This document shows positions 6,461 through 14,945 of a DNA stretch of 63,728 bases, piece by piece. The DNA comes from Thalassolituus sp. (GTDB taxonomy: Bacteria; Pseudomonadota; Gammaproteobacteria; Pseudomonadales; Oceanobacteraceae), in NCBI GenBank assembly GCA_006212115.1, contig PDUK01000005.1:1-63728 (forward strand), read 5' to 3'. The notes under the pieces were generated by a model, which ran no database searches, had not been told where the DNA came from, and worked only from the letters and a program-made list of their open reading frames with translations. The translations under genes were made by a program, and so were the position numbers. Positions within the stretch are counted from its first letter, which is position 1, and each line of letters begins with the position of its first letter.

Positions 6461-7717
6461 CCCTGCGAAGCGCGCGGTGAAGCAGCTTCCTGAGCCAAAT
6501 TGACTACTGACCTCCAGCTCTCCCCCATGCCGTAACAGCACATGTTTGACGATGGCCAGTCCCAGCCCAGTACCACCTGTATGTTTACTCCGGCTTGGGT
6601 CCGCCCGATAAAATCGCTCCGTTAAGCGCGGTAGGTGATGCTCTTCTATACCCACTCCCGAGTCCGTCACAGCGAAGCAGAGATCGTTATCCTGCGTGTA
6701 CCACCGTACGGTTATATCGCCGCCGTCAGGACTGTATTTGACGGCGTTGATCACGAGGTTGGTAAACGCGCTGCGCAGTTCGTGTTGGTAACCGGATAAC
6801 CCCAGATCGGTTTCCAGTGAGAGATGGATGCGGTGCCTTCCTGCGGATACCGCCAGTGCTTCTTCGGTGATCTGCTCCAGAAGAGCAATAATATCGACCG
6901 GTGTGCGCTGTTCTGGTGAGCCGTTCTCCAGTCTCGATAACGCCAGAAGGTCACGTACCAGAGCGTCCATCCGGTCTGCCTGCTCCTGCATCTGAACCAA
7001 CATGCGCTTTGCACCGGCTGGAACAAGATCTTCGAATGTCTCGAGATATCCGCGTATTACCGTTAACGGGGTGCGCAGTTCATGGCTGACATTACCTACA
7101 AAGTCTTTCCGCATCTGTTCCAGCTGGCGCAGGCGGCTGACATCATGAACGACGATCAGGCGCTCATTACGCCCAAACAGCGTTATGGCCATCGACAGCC
7201 AGCGGTCTTTGGCAACCGGGGATGGCAGCTCCAGAGGCGCGTCGAACTGTCCCTGTACAAAGTAGGAGGTGAATTCTGGCGTTCGTATCAGGTTGGTAAT
7301 GGGTTGGTTGATATCGACCGGGTCGCGCAATCCCAGTAATTTACCAGCAGAGCGGTTCCACCACTCCAGATTGCCCTGCCGGTTGACCATCACAATACCC
7401 TCATCCAGCGCAGAGGTGGAATCCTGCAGTCGGTCTGTCAGAGCCTGCAATTTGACGCGGTAGCGTTGGCTGCGCTTGGTCGGGCGCAGGCTGAGTTTGA
7501 TCAGATCACGCCAGATTCCATGCGATTCGGGGGCTTCACGGGTTTCGTAGGTAGTCAGCCAGTGTTTCATTCTCAGAGCCTGACGCAGGTTCCAGATCAC
7601 CAGAGCGACGGCCAGCAACGCAAGAGGCAAGAAGGGGAAGGGGCTCCACCAGACACCGCTGACGCCGATGGCCAGCAGAATCAGGAGCCAGCGCCGTTCC
7701 TGACGCCAGCCCGGCAT
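6434..7717 (-). CDS. phoR: Phosphate regulon sensor histidine kinase PhoR
   Basis: A 427-residue membrane kinase. Two hydrophobic stretches lie at residues 9-44, a PAS-like region at about 95-195, the HisKA box FVGNVSHELRTPLTVIRGYL with H212, and an ATPase domain with NLVINAVKYSP, DSGVGI and GGTGLGLAIVKHVL. PhoR phosphorylates PhoB when phosphate is low, with PstSCAB/PhoU as input. Only two bases separate it from phoB upstream, so they form one operon. Confidence 0.94.
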   Translation of the reverse strand: MPGWRQERRWLLILLAIGVSGVWWSPFPFLPLALLAVALVIWNLRQALRMKHWLTTYETREAPESHGIWRDLIKLSLRPTKRSQRYRVKLQALTDRLQDSTSALDEGIVMVNRQGNLEWWNRSAGKLLGLRDPVDINQPITNLIRTPEFTSYFVQGQFDAPLELPSPVAKDRWLSMAITLFGRNERLIVVHDVSRLRQLEQMRKDFVGNVSHELRTPLTVIRGYLETFEDLVPAGAKRMLVQMQEQADRMDALVRDLLALSRLENGSPEQRTPVDIIALLEQITEEALAVSAGRHRIHLSLETDLGLSGYQHELRSAFTNLVINAVKYSPDGGDITVRWYTQDNDLCFAVTDSGVGIEEHHLPRLTERFYRADPSRSKHTGGTGLGLAIVKHVLLRHGGELEVSSQFGSGSCFTARFAGSANLGDKS

Positions 7718-7719
7718 TG

Positions 7720-8418
7720 TCAGGAGGCTCGGGTTGAGAAGCGGTAGCCAGTTCCGCGTACGGTCTGTATCAGTTGTTCATGAGATTGGCCGAGGGCTTT
7801 GCGCAGTCGACGGATATGGACATCGACAGTGCGTTCTTCAACGTACACATTGCCACCCCAGACCTGATCCAGAAGTTGCGAGCGCGAATATGCACGCTCC
7901 TGATGCGTCATAAAGAATTGCAGCAGGCGGTATTCGGTCGGACCGACGTCTACGGCTTTATCGTGCGCCATGACGCGGTGACATACAGGATCAAGAATCA
8001 GGCCGTTGACCTCAATCGTTTCTTCGACGCCCAGTGGAGTCGCACGACGTAGTACAGCCTTCAGGCGGGCAACCAGCTCACGTGGGGAGAAGGGCTTGGT
8101 GATGTAATCATCTGCGCCGCTTTCGAGCCCCTGAACCTTGTTCTCTTCTTCGCCTTTTGCTGTCAGCATGATAATCGGCAGCTCTGCCGTCGCTTCTTCG
8201 CGTTTCAGGCGGCGGGCAAATTCCACACCGCTGACGCCAGGAAGCATCCAGTCGAGCAGAATCATATCGGGGCGTTGGTCCACGACGAGGGAGTGTGCTT
8301 CCTGTACATTTTCGGCTTCGAGGCACTCGTAACCGGCCATCTCGAGAGCAACAGCGATCATTTCCCGGATAGGGGCTTCGTCATCGACGATCAGTACGCG
8401 TTTACCAGCGGTTGTCAT
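7720..8418 (-). CDS. phoB: Phosphate regulon response regulator PhoB
   Basis: An OmpR/PhoB-type regulator of 232 residues. The receiver has VDDEAP at the N-terminus, phospho-acceptor D56 in LLDWMLPG and K in [10 protein letters not shown]. The C-terminal winged helix ends with [15 protein letters not shown] and VRGTGYRFS. It activates phosphate-scavenging genes by binding Pho boxes. A Pho-box-like repeat lies about 50 bases upstream, indicating autoregulation of phoBR. Confidence 0.95.
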   Translation of the reverse strand: MTTAGKRVLIVDDEAPIREMIAVALEMAGYECLEAENVQEAHSLVVDQRPDMILLDWMLPGVSGVEFARRLKREEATAELPIIMLTAKGEEENKVQGLESGADDYITKPFSPRELVARLKAVLRRATPLGVEETIEVNGLILDPVCHRVMAHDKAVDVGPTEYRLLQFFMTHQERAYSRSQLLDQVWGGNVYVEERTVDVHIRRLRKALGQSHEQLIQTVRGTGYRFSTRAS

Positions 8419-8467
8419 AGTCCATTCACAGATTAGTTATCATTACCGCTGTATTACACAGTGGCGA

Positions 8468-8485
8468 TGTTACAGATTTGTGACT
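8468..8485 (-). promoter_or_regulatory. Putative Pho box upstream of phoB
   Basis: On the minus strand the sequence reads AGTCACA-AATC-TGTAACA: two TGTCACA-like repeats with an 11-base period and an A/T-rich spacer, as in PhoB binding sites. It lies 50-67 bases upstream of the phoB start, between the ubiA stop and phoB. Confidence 0.5.
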
Positions 8486-8498
8486 GGGGCGGGAAAAA

Positions 8499-9377
8499 TC
8501 ACATCAGGAAGTGAGAAACGATACCGGCCCAGATAATGACACCATACCAATGAGATTGCCGGAATACGCGGAAGCAGACGTCGCGGTCGCGGCTGCGGGC
8601 AGACCAGATTTGCCAGGAGAGGAAGAGTGCCCCAGCGGCAAGCGCTACGAAGTACACCCAGCTGAAGTCGAACTGTTGCCCTGCAAAGAACAGGAAGCCA
8701 ATGTTGAGTGCCTGCAACACCGCAATCATGTGCAGGTCGAGCTCACCGAACAGAATAGCCGTCGATTTAACTCCAATCTTCAGGTCGTCATCGCGGTCGA
8801 CCATGGCATAGAAGGTATCGTACGCCATTGTCCAGCATAGGTTCGCAGCGTAGAACAACCAGAGATAGGCAGGCAAGGTTTCGGATTCAGCAGCAAACGC
8901 CATGGGAATCGCCCATGAGAAGGCCGCGCCAAGAAAGAGCTGCGGCAGATGCGTATGACGCTTCATAAATGGATAAATCGCCGCCAGAGCGACCCCACCG
9001 AATGACAGCCAGATCGTCATGCTGTTAGTCAGCAGAACCAGTAAAAACGAGGCGCCAATAAGTAGTGCAAAGCCTTTCAGTGCGGCACCAGGCGTTAAGG
9101 CCCCCGTTGCCAATGGGCGCTCGCTGGTGCGCTTAACATGGCCGTCCACCTTACGATCTGCGTAATCATTAATGACGCACCCTGCGGAGCGCATCATAAA
9201 TACGCCAAGGGTGAAAATAACCAGATTAGCGATCGTCGGCATGCCCTCGGCGGCAGTCCACAGCGCCCAGAATGTGGGCCAGAGCAGGAGGTAAGATCCG
9301 ACGGGTTTATCAAGGCGTGTAATGGCAATCCAGGCGCGCCAGGAAGGCCAAAGAGTGTCTAGTCGGGCTGTGAACAC
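8499..9377 (-). CDS. ubiA: 4-hydroxybenzoate polyprenyltransferase UbiA
   Basis: A 292-residue membrane prenyltransferase of ubiquinone synthesis that joins a polyprenyl chain to 4-hydroxybenzoate. The first Asp-rich motif is NDYADRKVD (residues 70-78) and the second is in YAMVDRDDDLKIGVKSTA. About eight hydrophobic helices are apparent. It follows ubiC, which supplies its substrate, with a gap of 19 bases. Confidence 0.95.
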   Translation of the reverse strand: MFTARLDTLWPSWRAWIAITRLDKPVGSYLLLWPTFWALWTAAEGMPTIANLVIFTLGVFMMRSAGCVINDYADRKVDGHVKRTSERPLATGALTPGAALKGFALLIGASFLLVLLTNSMTIWLSFGGVALAAIYPFMKRHTHLPQLFLGAAFSWAIPMAFAAESETLPAYLWLFYAANLCWTMAYDTFYAMVDRDDDLKIGVKSTAILFGELDLHMIAVLQALNIGFLFFAGQQFDFSWVYFVALAAGALFLSWQIWSARSRDRDVCFRVFRQSHWYGVIIWAGIVSHFLM

Positions 9378-9396
9378 AAGCTTCTCGGTATGGCTG

Positions 9397-9981
9397 TCAA
9401 AGTTCGTCGAATTGGCCGAGGTCAGGGCTGAAGGCCTCTGTAACCATTAACCGGCATCCATTCACTCTGAACACCGATCGGCGCGCCCAGTTTAACCCAG
9501 CAGCATTCGCTTTGCAGCGGGACACCCGTACGAACTCGCGTTGTAGGTCCGGTTGACTGAACAGGAAGCTCCCGAGTGAGCGATTACCGAGATATCGTAG
9601 TCGTGACAATGGTCCCCGTAAGGCACGGTCGGGCACCGCCGTTCGTGCGTACACCACAGCGGTATCCTGTAAATACAGAATGACCTCACGGTGCCAGATG
9701 CGCTCAGATGGGCCCAATCCCAGCTCTTTCTGTTCTGTGGGGGTGGCGTAGCTGAAGCCCTCTCGTTGGCATTCTACTCGGAAATTACCAGGGGACAGGG
9801 CAGAAAGCCGCGCCGTCAGCGAGCCCTCGTCGGTGAGCCAGGCGCGCCAGCGACGCGGTATCAGCGACGGCAAAACATGCAGGCGCGTCGACCAGGCTGG
9901 ACGGGCTGGATGGATCAAAGAAGGGAAATCTGAGGCTCGGATCATGCCGCGGAGCATGCGCCAAAACGGACTGTCAGGCAA
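9397..9981 (-). CDS. ubiC: Chorismate pyruvate-lyase UbiC
   Basis: A 194-residue protein that converts chorismate to 4-hydroxybenzoate and pyruvate, the first committed step of ubiquinone synthesis. Recognisable parts are WLTDEGSLTARL, the central HREVILYLQDTAVVYARTAVPD strand region, LGSFLFS, and the terminal WARRSVFRVNGCRLMVTEAF. The exact N-terminus is uncertain because another in-frame Met follows at residue 9. It lies directly upstream of ubiA. Confidence 0.9.
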   Translation of the reverse strand: MPDSPFWRMLRGMIRASDFPSLIHPARPAWSTRLHVLPSLIPRRWRAWLTDEGSLTARLSALSPGNFRVECQREGFSYATPTEQKELGLGPSERIWHREVILYLQDTAVVYARTAVPDRALRGPLSRLRYLGNRSLGSFLFSQPDLQREFVRVSRCKANAAGLNWARRSVFRVNGCRLMVTEAFSPDLGQFDEL

Positions 9982-10102
9982 GTGAGACAGGGCGATTGTC
10001 CTACAATTGTTGTGAAATATGCCCGGAATTGACCGTTGCTTTTACTATACTGGCCCAGTAGTTTTACCGACCTTTAAATTCACCGAATCATAGGTATGTA
10101 GC

Positions 10103-10267
10103 ATGAAGAAGTGGGAATGTGTTGTTTGTGGCTGGATTTACGACGAAGAAGCCGGTGCGCCTGAAGAAGGCATCCCGCCGGGTACTCGCTGGGAAGACGT
10201 GCCAGACGATTTCATCTGCCCGGATTGTGGTGTGGGCAAAGAAGATTTCGAGATGGTTGAAATCTGA
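10103..10267 (+). CDS. rubA: Rubredoxin
   Basis: A 54-residue iron protein. The two CxxC pairs that hold one iron atom are C6-C9 ([10 protein letters not shown]) and C39-C42 ([15 protein letters not shown]), with the conserved [15 protein letters not shown] between them. Single-domain rubredoxins of this kind carry electrons from rubredoxin reductase to oxygenases such as alkane hydroxylase or to other acceptors. It is divergent from ubiC, and the reductase gene follows after a terminator-like hairpin. Confidence 0.95.
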   Translation: MKKWECVVCGWIYDEEAGAPEEGIPPGTRWEDVPDDFICPDCGVGKEDFEMVEI

Positions 10268-10274
10268 TCATTGA

Positions 10275-10302
10275 GGCTGCTGTATATCAGCAGCCATTTT
10301 TT
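10275..10302 (+). terminator. Rho-independent terminator after rubredoxin gene
   Basis: An 8-bp stem GGCTGCTG/CAGCAGCC with loop TATAT is followed by ATTTTTT. It lies eight bases after the rubredoxin stop and 42 bases before the reductase start. It either terminates or partly attenuates transcription between the two genes, which would give more rubredoxin than reductase. Confidence 0.85.
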
Positions 10303-10344
10303 GCCTCTCAGACCTCTCCTAATACAAAACAAAACGGATCTTCT

Positions 10345-11505
10345 ATGAGTAATTCCACCGCTCCAATTGTGATAATTGGTTCCGGCTTGGCCGGATATAA
10401 CCTGGCAAAAGAGTTACGCAAACTCGACGCCGAACAGTCACTTCTTATGATCACCGGTGATGACGGTCGCAGCTACTCCAAGCCGATGTTGTCGACAGGT
10501 TATGGTAAAGGTAAGACCGCGGACGAATTGGCGATGAATACCGCTGCGGGTATGGCGGATCAGTTGAATATGACTGTTCGCACCAACACGCGCGTGACTG
10601 CCATCGACGTTGCTGCACACACAGTCAGCATCAATGATGAGACCGTAGAGTACAGCAAGCTGGTTCTGGCGTGGGGTGCCGAGGCAGTGGGTCCTCGTAT
10701 CGAAGGTGGTGCAGAAGACCGGGTTTTCTCCATCAATGACCTCGAAGACTACGCCGCTTTCCGTGCTGTTGCCGACGGCAAAAAGCGTGTACTGATTATG
10801 GGTGCAGGTCTGATTGGTTGTGAGTTTGCCAACGACATGACCGCTGGTGGCTTCGAGTGCGAAATCGTCGCACCGTGCGATCAGACATTCCCGACTCTGT
10901 TGCCGGCACCGGCGGCATCCGCTGTTCAGGCCGGTCTTGAAGGCATCGGTGTTAAGTTCCATTTGGGACCACTGGTCAGCCGCATCGAGCGTGATGGCGA
11001 GGGTGTGATCGCAACTCTGGATAACGGCGACACTATTCAGGCAGACGTTGTGGTCTCTGCGATTGGCCTGCGTCCACGTACGCAGCTGGCCGCTGATGCG
11101 GGTATCAAAGTGAACCACGGTATCGTGGCAGACCGTCTGCTGCAGACCAGCGCTGAAGACGTTTACACCTTGGGTGACTGTGCTGAAGTGGAAGGCCGCG
11201 TATTGCTGTACGTTCTGCCTCTGATGGCTTCTGCGCGTGCTCTGGCGAAAACTCTGACCGGAACACCTACTGAAGTCAGCTATGGCGTTATGCCAGTCAG
11301 CGTGAAGACGCCAGCGTGCCCTGTCGTTGTTTCACCACCACCTGCAGGCGACGCCGCAGGCCGTTGGATTGTCGAACAGGAAGGCAATGACGTACAGGCA
11401 GAATTCCGTAACGAAGCCGGAGATCTGCTCGGATACGCTTTGACCGGAGCAAAAGTAGCGAATAAAGTAGCACTCAACAAAGAATTACCGGCAATCATGC
11501 CCTGA
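10345..11505 (+). CDS. rubB: Rubredoxin-NAD(+) reductase
   Basis: A 386-residue FAD/NADH oxidoreductase. The N-terminal FAD fold is [20 protein letters not shown] (GxGxxG), the NADH fold is [17 protein letters not shown], and the second FAD motif is [12 protein letters not shown]. It transfers electrons from NADH to rubredoxin. The C-terminal 100 residues match the rubredoxin-binding end of this group. The neighbouring rubredoxin gene supports the substrate. Confidence 0.92.
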   Translation: MSNSTAPIVIIGSGLAGYNLAKELRKLDAEQSLLMITGDDGRSYSKPMLSTGYGKGKTADELAMNTAAGMADQLNMTVRTNTRVTAIDVAAHTVSINDETVEYSKLVLAWGAEAVGPRIEGGAEDRVFSINDLEDYAAFRAVADGKKRVLIMGAGLIGCEFANDMTAGGFECEIVAPCDQTFPTLLPAPAASAVQAGLEGIGVKFHLGPLVSRIERDGEGVIATLDNGDTIQADVVVSAIGLRPRTQLAADAGIKVNHGIVADRLLQTSAEDVYTLGDCAEVEGRVLLYVLPLMASARALAKTLTGTPTEVSYGVMPVSVKTPACPVVVSPPPAGDAAGRWIVEQEGNDVQAEFRNEAGDLLGYALTGAKVANKVALNKELPAIMP

Positions 11506-11519
11506 TTCTCTGTAACATC

Positions 11520-11541
11520 ATTGGCCTGCATGCAGGCCAAT
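11520..11541. repeat. Perfect 22-bp palindrome upstream of HU gene
   Basis: ATTGGCCTGCA is followed directly by its reverse complement, 28 bases before the HU start and 14 bases after the rubB stop. There is no T-run, so it is not a standard terminator. It could be an operator, an RNA-stability hairpin for rubB or a weak terminator. Confidence 0.55.
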
Positions 11542-11568
11542 ACAGACAACAGAAACAAGGATAACACT

Positions 11569-11841
11569 ATGCGTAAACCAGAACTGGCTGCGGCCATCGC
11601 TGAAAAAGCAGACCTTAGCAAAGAAAAAGCAGCAGAAGTTGTAACTGCTTTCACTGATCAGATTGCTAAGTCTTTGAGCGAAGGCGACTCTGTAACTCTT
11701 ATCGGTTTCGGTACTTTCGAAGTACGTAACCGTGCTGAGCGTCAGGGTAAGAACCCGCAGACTGGTGAGCCAATCACCATCGCAGCAGCCAAAGTTCCTG
11801 CGTTCAAGCCAGGTAAGGCACTGAAGGAATCTGTCCAATAA
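11569..11841 (+). CDS. HU-family DNA-binding protein
   Basis: A 90-residue histone-like protein that bends and compacts DNA. The family signature IGFGTFEVRNRAERQGKNPQ is intact, followed by PAFKPGKALKESV. The start was placed at 11569 (MRKPELAAAIAEKADLS) because this gives the standard length and AAGGA lies about eight bases upstream. An HU-like gene occupies the same place next to rubredoxin reductase in Pseudomonas as I recall it. Confidence 0.94.
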   Translation: MRKPELAAAIAEKADLSKEKAAEVVTAFTDQIAKSLSEGDSVTLIGFGTFEVRNRAERQGKNPQTGEPITIAAAKVPAFKPGKALKESVQ

Positions 11842-11897
11842 GCGGCGGTTCCGATATCGTCACCGCCGGAGAACTGACTGAAGAGTGGGTTCGCCGG

Positions 11898-12440
11898 TTG
11901 GTGGTCGGCGAGGGGCTATGCCCCTTTGCCAGTCCAGTGATGGACGCCCTCCGTATCCACGTCTGTGGTGCAACCGATGACAATACTGTGACCGCTGAGT
12001 TTATGACGTTACTGCAGCAGGTTGCCGAAGCCTCCCCCTCTGATCTACCTACCGCCTTGTTTGTGGTGCCGAATACCTATTCAGACTTTGACGAATACTG
12101 GAACTGGACTCTGATTTGCGATGATCTTCTGGTACAGATGGGCTATGAAGGTCTGCTGCAGTTGGCGACGTTTCATCCGCGTTACGAGTTTGAGGGTGAA
12201 GACGAAAGCGATATGAGTCACTTCACCAACCGGTCTCCGTTTCCGATGCTGCATATTATCCGTGAGCAGGATATCGAAGATGCCTTGAAGCAAGTCCGTA
12301 ATCCGGACAGAATTCCCGAGAGAAATCGCCAACATATGCGCCGTATAGGGCATAATGGCCTATTAGCGGTAATGCCAGCACTGGCTGACACAGCGGTGTT
12401 TGCAGGCATAACCAATCACACAGAGGCATCTGATAACTGA
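11898..12440 (+). CDS. DUF1415 family protein, start uncertain
   Basis: The protein matches the DUF1415 family of unknown function: VVGEGLCPFA near the start, NTYSDFDEYWNW, YEGLLQLATFHPRYEFEG and FTNRSPFPMLHIIRE. Family members begin about 15 residues earlier with a helix before the CPFA motif, and such residues (ELTEEWVRR) are encoded upstream in frame. However, no ATG, GTG or TTG occurs between the in-frame stop at 11814 and TTG at 11898. CTG at 11874, or ATA at 11838 overlapping the HU stop as ATAA behind AAGGA, are alternatives. Confidence 0.85.
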   Translation: MVVGEGLCPFASPVMDALRIHVCGATDDNTVTAEFMTLLQQVAEASPSDLPTALFVVPNTYSDFDEYWNWTLICDDLLVQMGYEGLLQLATFHPRYEFEGEDESDMSHFTNRSPFPMLHIIREQDIEDALKQVRNPDRIPERNRQHMRRIGHNGLLAVMPALADTAVFAGITNHTEASDN

Positions 12441-12468
12441 CAGATGCTGTCGTTACAGGAGGCTTCCC

Positions 12469-12831
12469 TTGTTTAAATTTCGTATGCTGCTTTGGTTCCT
12501 TTCAAAACTGATGCAGAAAGCAGCCAAGAAAAATCCTAAGTTCCGCGAACAACTATCCGGCCAGGACATGGCGTTTCAGCTTCAGACGGAAGACGGTAAA
12601 GCGGTGCGTCAGTTCGTCGTGAAAGACGAAAAAGTATCCAGTAAGGGCAAGGCTCACAGTAACCCTGCGTTCACTATCAGCTTTAAAGATGCGCAGACGG
12701 GTCTGAAAATCATGACCTCGAAAGACCGTAACGCCTTTATGCGTGGTATTCAGGAAAAAGACATCAAGATTGATGGTGACCTGTCCAAAGTCATGTGGTT
12801 CCAGGGCATCAGCAAGTACCTGAAACCATAA
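12469..12831 (+). CDS. SCP2 sterol-binding-like small protein
   Basis: A 120-residue protein that resembles SCP-2-like lipid-carrier domains: an N-terminal amphipathic helix, then strands FQLQTEDGKAVRQFVV and AFTISFKDAQTGLKIM, and a final IKIDGDLSKVMWFQGI. The start is TTG at 12469, supported by AGGAGG seven bases upstream. Similar small proteins are common in Pseudomonas-type genomes. No ligand can be assigned. Confidence 0.65.
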   Translation: MFKFRMLLWFLSKLMQKAAKKNPKFREQLSGQDMAFQLQTEDGKAVRQFVVKDEKVSSKGKAHSNPAFTISFKDAQTGLKIMTSKDRNAFMRGIQEKDIKIDGDLSKVMWFQGISKYLKP

Positions 12832-12859
12832 AAGAATAATAATACTGAGGGAGCATACC

Positions 12860-14152
12860 GTGACGCTGACAACCCGAATCCTTGTAGCCATGGCTTTGGC
12901 TGGCGTAACGGGCGCCATAACGTATCACCTCCTTGCGATGCCGGATCTTAATGGTTCTGTTCGTTATGTACTGGATGATCTGCTGGCTTCCGGGCTGTTT
13001 GCGCTGATCGGTAAGATCTTTGTCGCCAGCCTTAAGGTCCTGGTTGTCCCTCTGGTGTTTGTCTCGCTCGTCTGCGGCGTCTGTCATCTAAGCGACCAAA
13101 GTAGCCTTGGTCGCATGAGCCTTAAGACTATTGTGTTGTACCTCGCGACCACAGCGATTGCGATTTCTGCTGCCATGACGCTGGCTAATATTGTGAACCC
13201 GGGTGTGGGTATTGAGCTGGAGGCTGAGGCCAATTTTGCGCCGCCTCAGGCTGTTCCATTGCTGGATGTTCTGGCGAATATTTTCCCGACTAACCCTTTC
13301 CAGGCGATGGCTGAAGGCAACATGCTGCAGGTGATTGTGTTCGCCATTCTGGTGGGACTGGCGATTGGTCGGTCGGGTGTGCCGGGTGAACGCATTGGGA
13401 AACAATTCAACGACTGGAACGACGTCCTGATGACGTTGGTATCGATGTTGATGAACCTTGCGCCGTACGGTGTGTTCGCTCTGCTGTTCAGCTTGTTTGC
13501 CTCAAAAGGGCTCGGGCCGGTCCAGGAATTACTGTCGTACATGCTGACTGTGATTACAGTACTGTTGGTACACGGGCTGGTGGTTTACCCGATCATACTG
13601 CGCATGTTCTCTGGTATGTCACCCATCATCTTCCTGCGCAAAATGTGGCCGGTGCAGATGTTTGCATTCAGTACCGCATCCAGCAGCGCAACCTTACCTG
13701 TGACCATTAAAAACGCTGAGCAGAATCTTGGCGTGGGCACGCGCTCAGCCTCATTCGTGCTGCCTCTGGGCGCGACCATCAATATGGACGGCACTGCGAT
13801 TATGCAGGGGGTAGCAACCGTCTTTATTGCGCAGGCATTCGGGCTCGATCTGAGTATGGGCGATTACTTGCTGGTTATTGCCACGGCGACGCTGGCATCG
13901 ATCGGTACGGCGGGGGTACCCGGTGTGGGATTGATTACCTTATCCATGGTGCTTCAGCAGGTCGGACTGCCGGTGGAAGGTATTGCCCTTATTATCGGCG
14001 TTGACCGGTTGCTGGATATGATCCGTACAGCCATCAACGTGACTGGTGACACTATGGTGTCCGTTGTGATTGCTAAGTCAGAAGGCGTGTTGAACGAGCA
14101 GCGCTATATGGACACAACGACGCAGGTTTCATTGGATAACAAGGAAGCCTGA
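12860..14152 (+). CDS. Dicarboxylate/amino acid:cation symporter (DAACS family)
   Basis: A 430-residue transporter of the GltP/DctA/GltPh fold. Typical parts are the serine-rich re-entrant loop FSTASSSATLP, GATINMDGTAIMQG in TM7, SIGTAGVPGVG in the second hairpin loop, and VDRLLDMIRTAINVTGD in TM8, which contains the Asp, Arg and Asn that bind substrate. It imports glutamate, aspartate or C4-dicarboxylates with Na+ or H+; which one cannot be read reliably. It probably shares a transcript with the gene four bases downstream. Confidence 0.9.
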   Translation: MTLTTRILVAMALAGVTGAITYHLLAMPDLNGSVRYVLDDLLASGLFALIGKIFVASLKVLVVPLVFVSLVCGVCHLSDQSSLGRMSLKTIVLYLATTAIAISAAMTLANIVNPGVGIELEAEANFAPPQAVPLLDVLANIFPTNPFQAMAEGNMLQVIVFAILVGLAIGRSGVPGERIGKQFNDWNDVLMTLVSMLMNLAPYGVFALLFSLFASKGLGPVQELLSYMLTVITVLLVHGLVVYPIILRMFSGMSPIIFLRKMWPVQMFAFSTASSSATLPVTIKNAEQNLGVGTRSASFVLPLGATINMDGTAIMQGVATVFIAQAFGLDLSMGDYLLVIATATLASIGTAGVPGVGLITLSMVLQQVGLPVEGIALIIGVDRLLDMIRTAINVTGDTMVSVVIAKSEGVLNEQRYMDTTTQVSLDNKEA

Positions 14153-14156
14153 TACT

Positions 14157-14945
14157 GTGCTGTATCGTGTTTTGCTGCCCCTGATCGCTCTATTGGCTAT
14201 CAGTGGCGTTGCAGTCGCCGCCGATGCGGCAACCGATATGGGTAATGAACGCGCAGACGACATCGTGTCTCTGAGTGGCGTCATGGGCATATCAATACAG
14301 GTAAAGCAGCAGGCAGAAGCTGCTTTTCCCGAGGTCGCTACCGACATTTATAAAGAGAGCGCAGAGAACTCAGCTCAGAAAAGACGGCTGCTTATGTCGT
14401 TGTCAGACTGGTCTCAGCCAGCGCTCGCAGAGCGCTTTCAGCAGGTACTGAATACCTACTCGGATGACGAGCAGCGTGCGCTGTTGGCTTTGTTGCAGGA
14501 CCCCTTGATGGCTCAGGCGCGCCACGCTGAAGAGGTTGCACTGTCTGAGCAGAATACGCAGGCGTATCAGGATTACCTGACGCGGCTGGAGCGTTATCCA
14601 CCCGGCCGCGCGCGGGCTCAGCGCGTCGATAAGCTTGCCAAAGCAATGCAGATGGAACGCTGGATCACAAAAGCCAACGAGGCTGTCAGCAAGGGGAGCA
14701 CTGTCGCTTTGAGTGGGTCAGTGAACGTAGCTGTAACCGGAGCTGCGGTTGCGAATAAGGCTGGGGGGAAAGTTGGGAGAGCCGTTCGCTATTTTCTGTT
14801 TTATGCGTACCGACGTATCAGTAATCCAGAGATGGATCAGTTAGTGCGCCTCTGGTCAGAGCCTTTGATGCAGCGTTGGTTAAACGATGCCTTTAAGGCT
14901 CTGCCCGGCGAGGTGTCTGCTGCGCCTACTGATTCAGAATACTGA
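14157..14945 (+). CDS. Exported protein of unknown function
   Basis: A 262-residue protein starting with GTG four bases after the symporter stop. Residues 1-21 look like a signal peptide (LLPLIALLAISGVAVAADA). Helical segments follow, with a small Gly/Ala-rich hydrophobic stretch near residues 185-205 and an aromatic segment (VRYFLFYAYRRIS). No family is recognised. It converges with and overlaps the next gene by 20 bases. Confidence 0.7.
   Translation: MLYRVLLPLIALLAISGVAVAADAATDMGNERADDIVSLSGVMGISIQVKQQAEAAFPEVATDIYKESAENSAQKRRLLMSLSDWSQPALAERFQQVLNTYSDDEQRALLALLQDPLMAQARHAEEVALSEQNTQAYQDYLTRLERYPPGRARAQRVDKLAKAMQMERWITKANEAVSKGSTVALSGSVNVAVTGAAVANKAGGKVGRAVRYFLFYAYRRISNPEMDQLVRLWSEPLMQRWLNDAFKALPGEVSAAPTDSEY

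Noticed and set aside
10030-10060. TTGACC with TATACT as rubredoxin promoter
   Set aside because: The spacer is 11 bases, too short for a sigma-70 promoter.
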